From Takakia lepidozioides (Eukaryota; Streptophyta; Takakiopsida; Takakiales; Takakiaceae): a stretch of DNA of 64,000 bases. Positions 46,701-57,496 of this stretch are shown in pieces. The notes under the pieces are model-generated. The model searched no databases. It was not told the origin of the DNA and saw only the letters and a list, made by a program, of their open reading frames with translations. How positions within the stretch are numbered: the stretch's first letter is position 1; each line of letters opens with the position of its first letter. The translations under genes were made by a program, and so were the position numbers. The stretch is taken from positions 44,780,042-44,844,041 of the forward strand of contig CM060734.1 of the NCBI GenBank assembly GCA_030704615.1, in the 5' to 3' direction.

Positions 46701-47575
46701 AGACCTGGTAGATCTCTACACTCACTATACCAACAATAGGCTTTCTCCCACATTATTTACGCTAATTCCGGTTGGCGTCATCTGTCTCCGTAGGTAGATT
46801 TAGTCATATTCCTGACACACTCCAGGGTTTCCACAGCCATTTTAGTCTTATTCCATATACTTCCATGCTCTGATTGAAGGTGTGCCAATCAGGGAAGAGG
46901 TTCTGCCTGGAGGATACTAATCTAGCTTGTTTGAGTTTGTCACATTGTAACGGGTTTGTTACATGGGTCTTGACAGCCCCCATCCTGGTGCTCATGTTTT
47001 TTTCAATATCCTTCAACTTATATTATGCAGAGTCTAGTGGACAGCAATACAGCAGATGAGTTAGCTGCAAGGCCAAGATGGGCACCCTGTGGCTCAATCG
47101 AGAAGAATCATGATGGACGAGGTTGGGATTGGCAGCACAGACAGCTACCTCAAAGAAACACTAAAGCAGGTAACTAGAAATTAGCGACTAGAAGTTAGCC
47201 AGCTCTTTATTGCCAGTTTGACATTTTCCATTCTGGATTCATTGATGCAGGTTTGATATGCTGGTGCCTTTTGCAGAAGTTCCGTTGCAATCTCACGGGG
47301 TCAAAAACAGGTCCAGATGTGCCTCTCAAAGTTTGCTGGTGCTGGGGGATGACCTGAAGCCACGGACACGACCGAAGAAGACTCCAAGACCAAGTGCTGT
47401 CTTCAATCATTGTATGTGTCTATGCTCCGTCTTGAAACTTACACTAGTTGACTTGTTATATGTTCTATGCTGGTACATTGCTTTACTCAGCTCCTCTGAA
47501 GGCCAGTTTGGAGGATTATGAAGAACATCAACGATCTCTTACTAACTGCGCTAGGAATTTTTGGTCCAACCTAAC
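43741..47575 (+). CDS. Unrecognised multi-exon protein with paired CxxC finger motifs (3' end open)
   Basis: I do not recognise the family. Exons: 43741-43814 (ATG), 44123-44187 (or to 44219), 44378-about 44456, 44788-44806, 45216-45251, 45661-46149, 46467-46505, 47031-47169, 47277-47411, 47491-47575. Phases agree at every step if the second exon ends at 44187. The N-terminus reads SHQFGQRSILSMF, similar to a PCNA-binding (PIP-box) peptide. Two finger-like units follow: ILCPICSLTARITN...WDVES and QCPVCNDLVPENSLQEHVES, where the CPxC pairs and the H in the second resemble ubiquitin-binding UBZ-type fingers, though the fourth ligand is not clear. The rest is basic and disordered (RTRPKKTPRPSAVFNH), ending YEEHQRSLTNCARNFWSNL with the gene continuing. 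A role near PCNA or ubiquitin is speculation. Confidence 0.62.
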
Positions 47576-47589
47576 GTAAGTCGAGAAAT

Positions 47590-47901
47590 CTAGTTTATGA
47601 ACAATGGAGAGGGGAGGGCACGGGGTTGTGCAGATGCTGATGGGGGAGGCTGGTGGGACGAGGGGACCGTGGGTGTCGACAGTGAAGCTGTGGGCTGTGC
47701 TGGTGTCTGGGAGGGCTTAGGTTCCATGAGTTTTGGTCCTTCAATTTGAAGAGCCATCTTGTTGGAGTTTGTTTTGCACCCTATTCTATGACATGAACAG
47801 TAAAGCAACATCAGCAAGAAGATTATTGACCTCCACCGCTCACGGAGGGCCATAAGCTCAAGTGATGTACCCCCAATGTGGTTTTCGGCTTCGGAGTCCA
47901 T
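47590..47901 (-). CDS. Small hypothetical frame, 103 residues
   Basis: Starts MDSEAENHIGG, has a hydrophobic helix (SIIFLLMLLYCSCH) and a Pro/Ser-rich end. It overlaps the plus-strand frame at 47.80-48.15 kb, so at most one is likely real. No family is recognised. Confidence 0.2.
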   Translation of the reverse strand: MDSEAENHIGGTSLELMALRERWRSIIFLLMLLYCSCHRIGCKTNSNKMALQIEGPKLMEPKPSQTPAQPTASLSTPTVPSSHQPPPSASAQPRALPSPLFIN

Positions 47902-48151
47902 TGTCTACTTCCCACAAATATGGCCGTACCAGACAAAATATTGGGAAACCCTCCCTACATTTATGTCTCTTCAGCGAGCCTTATGGAGTTTTAAGCCAGT
48001 CAATTCGATTGATCCTGTAATCGAGTTTAGAGTGGACTTGGGATTTGGCATTCTGCGGACGAAACCCCACAATCCGGTGTTTTCCCCTAAAGAGTATATG
48101 CATGCTCTTATGCTCTTTCGTAGATCTTGGGCACACAATGGATTAGGATAG
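47803..48151 (+). CDS. Hypothetical frame of about 115 residues
   Basis: Open from after a TAA at about 47800 to the stop at 48151 without an early ATG: KIIDLHRSRRAISSSDVPPM, then WPYQTKYWETLPTFMSLQRA and FSPKEYMHALMLFRRSW. It is coding-like in composition but matches no family I know. It might be an exon of the upstream plus-strand gene, or a transposon fragment. Confidence 0.3.
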
Positions 48152-48676
48152 ATATTAGAGTTAAATGCTCTTTCCCGATCTACCGACAGATGCTTCTACC
48201 TGGGAATTTATGGCGGCTTGACCTGCATATCCTCTTGTCTGGAACAATTATGTACAGGTCACAGAAAGCTCTTGATGAGAGGCAAACTGTTACAAGCTAC
48301 ATCATTCTCTTTCCTTCCACAGACTGAGCTACCTAATTTGTTATTGCAAATGCCTGAAAATGATGATATGATGTAAATGAGTAGGTCAGTTAAAAACAGT
48401 AAATATTGGTTTCCGATTAGTCTGATAAGATTCAAGTTCTCGATTATATATTCTTGGTTTTGGGCTGGACGGGGCATATCTCCAAATATGATCGACTGTA
48501 CTAAACTGGTAGTAGATGATTCAATGAAATTTTTATATGATCAATTTCCATCCAAAAAAAAAATTAAAATAGAAAGGGGATGGAGGCCCTTTTAATCAAA
48601 TTAATAAATAAAAGGAGTTACATCAGCTGAAAAAATAACCACTGTAGGGGCCATGAGGTTCATTGATGGGAGGACC

Positions 48677-48690
48677 CCCCCCCCCCCCCG
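48677..48690. repeat. Poly(C) run
   Basis: About 14 C's in an otherwise featureless 48.16-48.84 kb stretch that is A-rich on its left side. Confidence 0.8.
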
Positions 48691-50199
48691 GGAAACCCTA
48701 GCAAACTAGTTAACAAAGCAGAAACGAAGGATAGAGGGATTTAGAGGGAGGTGTGTGAGATGATTTTGGAGAGGGAGATGGAGTCGAGAAGTAGGTAGGC
48801 TTTCTGTGATAGTGTAGCAAGGAGGGGGGTTTGTGTCCTGAAAATCTATTCACTCTCTTGAGGGATTCAGACTTGAATTGTTGCTCACCATCCTTCAGGA
48901 GTGCAAGGAATTTGAGAAGTTCCCATATCTAAAAGTCCTATCGTAAATCAGCCACACTATTCACGTCGTTTGGCACTCTTTTGCTGACATATGTTCTGTG
49001 AAAAAATCGGTCTAACAATGTCAGGTTTGTGGATTCCATGAGTTCGAACACACAGATGTCACCTTCTGTGAATTTGTGAGTTCTGCAGAATTCTGATCCT
49101 GGCATCATTTTGTTAATTCCATGTGGGTCTCATTCTCCCGGAGCCATACCATACCCCAATCGACGGCCAACTGGATCTATCAAATGCATTGGTGTAGTCT
49201 TTGGTGGCATAATGTTTTTTTCCAAATTTGATTTAAGACCTCTGATCCAAGATTGGATTTTTTCCTCGACAGATTGGTGGCACTATCCTCCAAGTACTGC
49301 TTTTGGACATTGTTGGTGCATCATTCCTTGCTTGCCTCAAGTGGTTGTTGCGCTACAGGATTCCTCTGTTCGTCAGGTTCAGGCAACTTGGCGCTCTCTT
49401 GACCAATAGCTTGCACTTCACTAACACTCTTGAGGGATTCAGACTTGAATTGTTGCTCACCATCCTTCAGAAGTGCAAGGAATTTGGGAAGTTCCCGTAT
49501 CTAGAAGTCATGTCGCAAATCAGCCACACTATTCACGTCGTCTGGCACTCTTTTGCTGACATATGCTCTGTGAAAAATTTGGGCTAGCAGTGTCAGGTTT
49601 GTGGATTCCATGAGTTAGAACACACAGATGTCACCTTCTGTGAATTTGTGTGTTTGTAGAATTCTGATCCTAACATCCTTTTGTTAATCCCATGTGGGTC
49701 TCATTCTCTCGGAGCCATACCATTGGCCATCGACGCCCAGCTGGATCTATCAATTGCATTGGTGTAGTCTTTGGTGGCATAATGTTTTTTTTCCAAATTG
49801 GATTTAAGACCTCTGATCCAGGATTGGATTTTTTCCTCGACAGATTGGTGGCACTATCCTCCAGGAACTGCTTGTGGACATTGTTGGTGCATCATTCATT
49901 ACTTGCCTCAGGTGGTTGTTGCACTGCAGGATTCCTCTGTTCGTCAGGTTCAGGCAACTTGGCGCTCTTTTGACCAATACACTCCACTTCAGTAACACTC
50001 TTGAGGGATTCAGGCTTGAATTGTTGCTCACCATCCTTCAGGAGTGCAAGGAATTTGGGAAGTTCCCGTATCTAGAAGTCATGTCGCAAATCAGCCACAC
50101 TATTCACGTCGTCTGGCACTCTTTTGCTGACATATGCTCTGTGAAAATTCGGGCTAGCACTGTCAAGTTTGTGGATTCCATGAGTTCGAAGAAACAGAT

Positions 50200-51040
50200 G
50201 CATTGTAACACCGCACACCAAAACTCTCAAATACTCAAATGCAGAGTGATCAGCCACCCCAGCCCAAGATTTTGAACACTGAAGTACTGGAGTACGAATG
50301 ACCAATGCTACGTAGTCGTAGTGAATGCCTAACATAATTATGCTTATTAATTATGTGCATTCATGATAACCTGGTCTGGGGGATGAGACACCAGCAAACT
50401 TGCAAAGCCTCCATAAAGCGATGTGATGCGAGCTGAGCTTTTACATTTGGTCAGGTAGTATTTTCTGCAGTATTTGTTAGCATCTCATATGTATTCTCGA
50501 TCTGCACACGAAAACAATGAGCAAAATAACCTCTAGAAGTTCAGATGGTGTCTGAATGTGTCCGTTAAATGGGATATACATGCACAGTATACATATGAAA
50601 TACAAGCAAAGCAAAGGGGAACGTGGCCAGAAGGAGGGCGGTGGGCAGGCAGGGCCTGACAATGTTTCGCAATCCAGTCCAGCTGCGAGACAGGTACTCA
50701 TTTGTCCCATTCAATAAGAGCCCGGGACGTTCAACAGTTCAAAATTTTGAGCTTGGAACTTTAACTGTACCATATTTGTCTGGATGTGTGTTATGGGGGT
50801 GTGTTATAGAAATGGTGAATCATATCAACCAGGACTTTTCGTGAGGTATATATACTTAAACATAGTACATATATTAAAGAAAAATAGTATTGACAACGAA
50901 TTCCAAAGGGATGTGTTTTCACAAATCCGTGGGGAATCAATGTAATTTGTACAATTAATAGATGTCATATATATGAACACATACTCAGTGATCTGTCCAA
51001 GGGTTTAACAAAACTGTCAACTGATTCAGCAGTAGTGGTC
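50200..51040. other. Unrelated sequence interrupting the B3 array
   Basis: About 0.84 kb with no similarity to the flanking 570-bp units. It starts and ends inside a unit and may be an insertion, but I see no terminal repeats. Confidence 0.5.
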
Positions 51041-52660
51041 AACCAGATAATCAACTTCTGTGAATTTGTGTGTTCTGCAGAGTTCTGATCCCATCCTTTT
51101 GTGAATCCCATGTGGGTCATATTCTCCTGGAGCCATACCATTGGTCACTGACGCCCAGCTTGATCTATCAATTGCATTGATATAGTCTTTGGTGGCATAA
51201 TGTTTTTCTTCCAAATTTGATTTAAGACCTCTGATCCATGATTGGATTTTTACCTCGATAGATTGGTGGTCCTCCAAGAACATCTGCTTTTCGACATTGT
51301 TGGTGCATCATTCCTTGCTTGCCTCAGGTGGTTGTTGCGCTGCAGGATGCCTCTATTCGTCAGGTTTACGCAACTTGGCGCTCTCTTGACCCATAGCCTG
51401 CACTTCACTAACACTCTTGAGGGATTCATACTTGAATTGTTGCTCACCATCCTTCAGGAGTGCAAGGAATTTTGGAAGTTCCCATATCTAGAAGTCTTCT
51501 GACAAAATTTTCCACACTATTCACGTCGTCTGGCACTCTTTTGCTAACATATGCTCTGTGAAAAATGTGGGCTAACAGTGTCAGGTTTGTGGATTTCATG
51601 AGTTCGAACACACATATGTCACCTTCTGTAATTTGTGTGTTCTGCAGAGTTATGATCCTGGCATCCTTTTGTTAATCCCATGTGGGTCTCATTCTCCCGG
51701 AGCCATAACATTGCCCATCGACGCCCAGCTGGATCTATCAAATGCATTGGTGTAGTCTTTGGTGGCATAATGTTTTTCTTCCAAATTTGATTAAAGACTT
51801 TTTCCTTGACAAATTGGTGGCACTAATCTCCAAGGACTATATTGTTGGTGCATCGTTCCTTGCTTGGGCCTCAGGTGGTCATTGTGTTGCAGAATTCCTC
51901 TGTTCGTCAGGTTCAAGCAACTTGGCGCTCTCTTGACCAATAGCCTGCACTTCACTAACACTCTTGAGGGATTCAGACTTGAATTGTTGCTCACCATCCT
52001 TCAGGAGTGCAAGGAATTTGAGAAGTTCCCATATCTAAAAGTCCTGTCGCAAATCAGCCACACTATTTACGTCGTCTAGCACTCTTTTGCTGACATATGC
52101 TCTGTGAAAAATTTGGGCTAGCAGTGTCAGGTTTGTGGATTCCATGAGTTAGAACACACAGATGTCACCTTCTGTGAATTTGTGTGTTTGTAGAGTTCTG
52201 ATCCTGGCATCCTTTTGTTAATCCCATGTGGGTCTCATTCTCCCGGAGCCATACCATTGGCCATTGACGCCCAGCTGGATCTATCAATTGCATTGGTGTA
52301 GTCTTTGGTGGCATAATGTTTTTTTTCCAAATTGGATTTAAGACCTCTGATCCAGGATTGGATTTTTTCCTCGACAGATTGGTGGCACTATCCTCCAGGA
52401 ACTGCTTGTGGACATTGTTGGTGCATCATTCATTACTTGCCTCAGGTGGTTGTTGCACTGCAGGATTCCTCTGTTCGTCAGGTTCAGGCAGCTTGGCGCT
52501 CTTTTGACCAATACACTCCACTTCAGTAACACTCTTGAGGGATTCAGGCTTGAATTGTTATTCACCATCCTTCAGGAGTGCAAGGAATTTGGGAAGCTCC
52601 CGTATGTAGAAGTCTTGTCGCAAATCAGCCACACTATTCACGTCATCTGGCACGCTTTTG

Positions 52661-52861
52661 TCAGATTTGTGGTTTCCATGAGTTTGCACACACAGATGTC
52701 ACCTTCTGTAAATTTCCGTGTTCTGCAGAGTTCTGACCCCATCCTTTTGTTAATCCCATGTGGGTCTCATTCTCCCGGAGCCATACCATTGGCCATCGAC
52801 GCCCAGCGTGATCTATCAATTGCATTGGTGTAGTCTTTGGTGGCATAATTGTTTTTTCCAA
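52661..52861 (-). pseudogene. B3-domain unit, best-preserved first half
   Basis: Rightmost unit. The frame reads IMPPKTTPMQLIDHAGRRWP then MVWLRENETHMGLTKGWG, matching the B3 core around the GRRWPVxW and KGW motifs. Immediately after KGWG the frame shifts by one base, and the matching second half (RTRKFTEGDICV) is in the next frame. Confidence 0.8.
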
Positions 52862-52979
52862 ATTTGATTTAAAACCTACGCGGAACTAGGTGAATGTCCT
52901 TTGGATGGCCATGGCAGTAGGCGATTCATGGACAACATTCTGGAACTGAAAAGTTGAAGTCAATATGATTTCATTCAAG

Positions 52980-53218
52980 CGAGTGTCTTCCCTGGTCAAG
53001 GCTCCTCAAAGGTGTACTTGTTCAACATGTCAACTATGGGCGAGGGCAGTGGTGTCAATATTGTTTGGCGTATGCAACCTGGAGGAGATTTGAAAAAGTC
53101 CTGGATTATGTTTGATCACTGCAAACGAGTAAATGGTTGGATAATTATGGCGTGCCATGTTTACGATCCCGTATACCGACGTGTCTGCGTGTCCATAACA
53201 ATTTGTGATATGCTGTAA
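52980..53218 (+). pseudogene. Transposase-like fragment
   Basis: A plus-strand frame reading KVYLFNMSTMGEGSGVNIVW then IMACHVYDPVYRRVCVSITI and CDML before the stop. The VYDP...ITICDM arrangement resembles the core of a DDE-type transposase in uncharacterised plant DNA transposons, but no catalytic triad can be assigned. It is followed by the dispersed repeat also found at 62.3 kb, which suggests the two belong to one element. Confidence 0.35.
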
Positions 53219-53362
53219 AAGGAAAACTGGTGACGGGAAACACACATGGATTTCGCGAATCATTCATAGTGTGAGAGAGAGATGGGAAGATTTAAGGAAT
53301 TGGGCGAATGAACGGATGACCACTAAGGAGAATGAGCGTGGATGAAGAAGTGTGGACACGGA

Positions 53363-53890
53363 TGCACTACAAGATATGAGCGTTTTTAGGACTACGGCTT
53401 TGGCGGAGTCATAAAAATTGTACTAGGTAGATGACTACAGAGCGCTGAAATGCGTTGCAGTCATAGTTTTATCACTACATGACTCCAGAAAGTTAGGGAG
53501 CTTTGGTCAAACATTGTTGACCACGATGACATGGATGGTTTATATGACTAGTGTGATATGTTTGACTACACGTGGACGACGTTTCATGGAATGTTATGAC
53601 TCCATGATTGGAGATGGTTTCATAGCTCTAATTATACGACTACATCGCTACACGTGTCATTTCGAAGGCAAATACACGAATGTATTCATCCATTGGACGA
53701 GTTCATCCACAGCATGACATGGCATATAAACTTATGACTGTCTAACTGCAGATTGATTCATGACTCTATATATATGACTACATCACTACACATGGCATTT
53801 TAAAGACATTTACATGACTTTATTAGTACACGTGTCATTTTGAAGACATATACATGAATGGATCCATCCATTGGCTGAGCTCATCCATCC
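53363..53890 (+). repeat. Dispersed repeat, copy A (about 0.5 kb)
   Basis: Starting at cactacaagatatgagcgtt, this aligns base for base with 62331-62835 apart from scattered changes and small gaps. Shared stretches include tggcggagtcataaaa and gcgctgaaatgcgttgcagt. Non-coding; probably the 3' end of a DNA transposon. Confidence 0.85.
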
Positions 53891-55203
53891 ATGTTTGCCG
53901 AAATCCTATCAGCTTAGTACATGTGTTAGTTTCCTATTGGTTTGATATAGCTCAAGCATTTTGTAGTTGCCGTAGAGCACTAAGTCGCATTCTTCATTGA
54001 GTCTGTAAAGTGAGAGTCTGCAGAGGATGCCGTTTGGAATGTGGAGTTTGCAGAGAGGGAATGTGCGACAGTATGGCTGAACGACGGGTCGTGTCTTCAA
54101 ATGCGATGATTGCAAGATAGCATGGTGATCATATCACAGGCGAGAATTGCATCTACTTGAAGAAATTCGGAATGCTACCTTCATGGACATGTATGGAAGC
54201 ATCGACGATGCGAATTCAAAGGGAGAGTTCGATAGGATGGACAAAGGTTATCTGGTGTCAAATTGGTAAGTTATAATCGAAACGTTTAAATATCTGTTGC
54301 CAAGTCTACATCTCTTCCATTAGCAGTTATAACCAATCACCATCATGAAGCTACAGACCCGATGAAATCCCAATCGGAACCTGCATCTTCCTCCCCTTTT
54401 TTGTCCTTATTTCGCTGTCAATCCCTTCATTCTATGTGGAAGGTTCCAAATGGAACTTCACATTTCCCCTCATGATCTTGATTTTGGGAATTCTTTTCGA
54501 ATGCAATGTTGTTAGGATATGGGTAGCATTGTCGTCATCACAGGTTGGCCGGTCAAATAATGGAAGATATTACAAAGGAAAGGTTGAAGCTGGCCGTCAG
54601 TATATGTGTTCTCTCTGCGAATTGCCAAACTAGCTTCATCAAGAATGTGCAGGGTCGCAATGTCCTCACTAACTTTTAGGTTACTCTCATTTTAAGTGGG
54701 TGCAGTGCTGCTTCTAGTATGGGGCTCTTATCACTCGGTACATCATAGCAAAATTGAAGTGCTTATTCTCAGGTAAAAATCTGTCTTTTGGCACTCTAAA
54801 GTGAGTTTTTTTTGTTGTCAGGGTTAAAGGCCGTGTTGTAAATTGACTTGGGATTGGTGCTGGGAATAAATTTCACCACAGACAAGTTGATGGAGGCTGA
54901 TGCGGAAATGGTAGAGTCTGATAGAGTCACATGTGGATGTGAAAACAACAGACAATTACATGTTGCGGATTTTCTGCATTGGCTTCACAAAGAAGCGACC
55001 CAACCACATTAAGCGCACTTGCTACGCACAATTTCAAAAATGTTAGACAATTTCTAGGGCTCTTCGACAATGAGATACAATTCTTAGAAGTTGAATGGCA
55101 GTCTCTGAAAGAAATAGAACCTCAAGTACACCAGCCAATAGTTTTTGGGGATAATGAAGGCATTTCAGGTCTCTGATGTCCATTTATGAGGTTCATATGT
55201 GAG

Positions 55204-55205
<2 letters not shown>
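53891..55205. other. No supported gene
   Basis: Frames at 54.44-54.63 and 54.98-55.18 kb are open but show no motif. Nothing else is visible. Confidence 0.35.

Positions 55206-55208
<3 letters not shown>

Positions 55209-55250
<42 letters not shown>
55209..55250. repeat. (GA)n microsatellite
   Basis: About 40 bases of GA just upstream of the first ribosomal-protein-derived unit. Confidence 0.9.
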
Positions 55251-55253
<3 letters not shown>

Positions 55254-55397
55254 TTCCATAGAACATGACGGTTGCAATGATGGTTGATTGTCAGGAACAC
55301 TGCAAAACATTGTATGCAGCCAGTATTTCCATGCAGGTCCTTCACCAGTTTTGCGAAATGTAGCCTGATGTAAGTAGTGTTACCATGTCTCGGCTTG

Positions 55398-55598
55398 CTT
55401 CGGTGGAAGATGAGGGAGATCATTGTGCATGAAGCTCAAACTTGTGATTTGAAGGTTCTTGTAGCCAAGTTCTTTCCAGAGGTGATTGGAAAAGACATCG
55501 AGAAGACATCAGCCAGTATGTATCCTATACAGAACATCTTCATCCACAAAGTAAATACTGTGAAAGCTCCCAGAGTTGATGTGGGCAAGCTTATGGAG
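55398..55598 (+). pseudogene. Ribosomal protein eS1 (RPS3A) exon relic, copy 1
   Basis: [20 protein letters not shown], then [20 protein letters not shown] and DVGKLME correspond to the conserved C-terminal third of the small-subunit ribosomal protein eS1 (S3a). The exon appears to end at atggag|gtagaa, a plausible donor, so this is a duplicated genomic segment rather than a processed copy. Upstream coding sequence is missing. Best preserved of three tandem copies. Confidence 0.82.
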
Positions 55599-56277
55599 GT
55601 AGAACTCGCTTCCCTCCTCTAATTTAAGTGATGGATAAGTTTTAGTTTAGTGTCGACGTTCATTGCATACATTGGCTGTTTTATTGGTTGGTATCTTGTT
55701 GCTTGGCTGCTTTCATGGGGATCACATACAGTGAGGAGGTGGGAGCAAAGATAGAGTGACATGTTGGTGAGTTGGAAGAGCTTGAAGGGGAGCATGTTGA
55801 GGTACCAGGGGCTTACATTTCCCGTGTGTAGTGGAAGGGGAGGAGTACGAATGTAAGTTCTGCTGCAATAATTTTTGTTTTCCAGCCTACATGTTGGATA
55901 TTAATTGAAGTGCTTTCAATGTTGCTGCAATACCATAATAAAGTGGAGGTTGCTGAATGCAGTTGGCCTTGCTTGGTGCGGACAGAATCCATTGCAATGT
56001 GGAGATGGCTGAAACACCATTATAGCATTTCCAGAGGATGGTGTGGATGGCCTTGTGTGGTGCATGCAGAGTCCGTGGCAATGTGGAGATGGCTGAATGG
56101 GCAAAGGAGGCAAGTGGCAAAGAAGCCACGTCACTGGTACATAGTTGTGTGCGACATACTACATGAAACTGTACTATATGTCATTCCAGAGACTGTCATT
56201 GTTGGTCCATGTGTTTTACAACAATGCTATCAATATAAGACTTCTGGTTCGCATTGGAAGCTCAATCCCTGTAAGTT

Positions 56278-56390
56278 CATTGTGTGTGAAGCTCAAACTT
56301 GTGATTTGAAGGATCTTGTAGCCAAGTTCATTCAACCAGAAAAGAAAAATTCTGAAAGCTCCCAAATTTGATGTGGGCAAGCTTATGGAG
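56278..56390 (+). pseudogene. Ribosomal protein eS1 exon relic, copy 2
   Basis: [20 protein letters not shown] joins almost directly to the end segment (ctgaaagctcccaaatttga, then gcttatggag|gtaaaa). An internal stretch of about 90 bases present in copy 1 is deleted and the frame is lost. The same exon-end donor is kept. Confidence 0.8.
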
Positions 56391-56997
56391 GTAAAACTCA
56401 GCTTCCCTCCTCTAATGTAAGTGCTGGATAAGTTTCATTTAGTGTCGACCTTCACTGCATATATTGGCTCTTTTCTTGGCTGGTTTCATATTTTCTTGGC
56501 TGGTATGCTGTTGGTTGGTTTATTTCATTTCACGTGTGTAGTGGAAGGGGAGAAGTACTTTCCTAAGTTCTGCTGCAACAATGTCTTTTTCCAGCCTAGA
56601 TGTTCTCGATGGATACAAATTGAAGTGCTTTGAATGTTGCTGCAATACTATAATAAAGTGGAGGGTGTTGAATGCAGTTGGCCTTGCTTCGTGCAGGCAT
56701 AATCCAGGGAAATGTGGACATAGCTGAAACCCCATGATAGCATTTCCAAAGGATGGTGTGGATGGCCTCACAATCCAGCATGCAAAATCCATGGCAATGT
56801 GAGATGGCTGAATGGGCAAACAGGTTAAGTGGCGAACATGCCACGTCACTGGTGCATAGTTGCGTGCTTACATAGTACATGAAAGTGTACTGTATGTCAT
56901 TCCCAAAAATGACCATGTTGGTCCATGTATTTTACAACAATGCTATCAATAAAAGACCAATGGTTCGCATTGAAAACTCAATCCCCGTAAGTGGCTT

Positions 56998-57141
56998 GTG
57001 CGTGATGCTCAAACTTGTGATTTGAAGGATCTTATACCCCAGTTCATTGCAAAAGTGATTGGAAAAGACATTGAGAAGGCAACAACCGGTATCTATCCTC
57101 TACAGATCCCCTTCAATTTGATGTGGGAAAGTCGGCTGGAG
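56998..57141 (+). pseudogene. Ribosomal protein eS1 exon relic, copy 3
   Basis: RDAQTCDLKDLIPQFIAKVI, then GKDIEKATTGIYPLQIPF, then a deletion and ggag|gtctag at the same exon end. Several substitutions and a small deletion remove function. Confidence 0.8.
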
Positions 57142-57496
57142 GTCTAGTCTCACTTCCACTCATCTAATGTCAGTGTTGTATCCATTGCAATGTGGAGATG
57201 TTTGAAACAACATTGGAGCATTTCCAGAGGATGGTCTGGATGGCCTTTCGTGGCGTGTGCCGAATCCATGGCAAGAAAACATTGCAGGCAGAACCCATGG
57301 CAATGGTACTTGCACGGGTTGGTCCAAAGCCAATTGCAACAACAAATGAATAAAGGGTGCTGAAAGGAAAGCACTCCATAATTGATCATAAAATCCACTG
57401 TCCAAGCATGATATCTTAATGGGAATGCGAAGGGAGTGTTACCACCTCAAACTATCATGCATGGTCTATAACTGGAGTGCACAAATCTAGCACATC

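Larger units (their letters stand above)
48840..52880 (-). repeat. Tandem array of about 570-bp units derived from a B3 DNA-binding domain exon
   Basis: The landmark ggagccata recurs at about 49140, 49711, 51129, 51699, 52246 and 52777 (spacings 571, 570, 547 and 531 within the two blocks), with partial units at 48.88 and 50.15 kb. Each unit, on the minus strand, encodes the first half of a plant B3 domain (NIMPPKTTPMQLIDPAGR then QWPMVWLRENETHMGLTKG). After a frame change it encodes the second half (THKFTEGDICVFELMEST, the diagnostic GD-x-CVFEL motif). A Glu/Gln/Pro-rich linker (SAKLPEPDEQRNPAAQQPP) follows. Unrelated sequence interrupts the array at 50.20-51.04 kb. No unit is intact, so this is a pseudogene array from a multi-B3 (REM-like) gene. 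Confidence 0.82.
55398..57260 (+). repeat. Three-fold direct repeat of a 0.72-0.86 kb unit containing the eS1 exon
   Basis: The exon relic recurs at 55.42, 56.28 and 57.00 kb. Flanking non-coding landmarks repeat with it: atgttgctgcaatac at 55919 and 56634, and gcatttccagaggatggt-like sequence at about 56.03, 56.74 and 57.22 kb. The exon and its downstream intron or flank were therefore duplicated together. Confidence 0.85.

Noticed and set aside
47277-47521. A single long plus-strand exon from 47258 to 47521
   Set aside because: The gtatgt donor at 47412 and the acceptor at 47490 join phases correctly and give a continuous frame; the longer frame is read-through into the intron.
49303-52833. 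Conserved plus-strand frames (IVGASFLACL..., RIPLFVRF...) in the 570-bp units
   Set aside because: They are the opposite strand of the Glu/Gln/Pro-rich linker and B3 coding sequence; the minus strand carries a recognisable domain and the plus strand does not.
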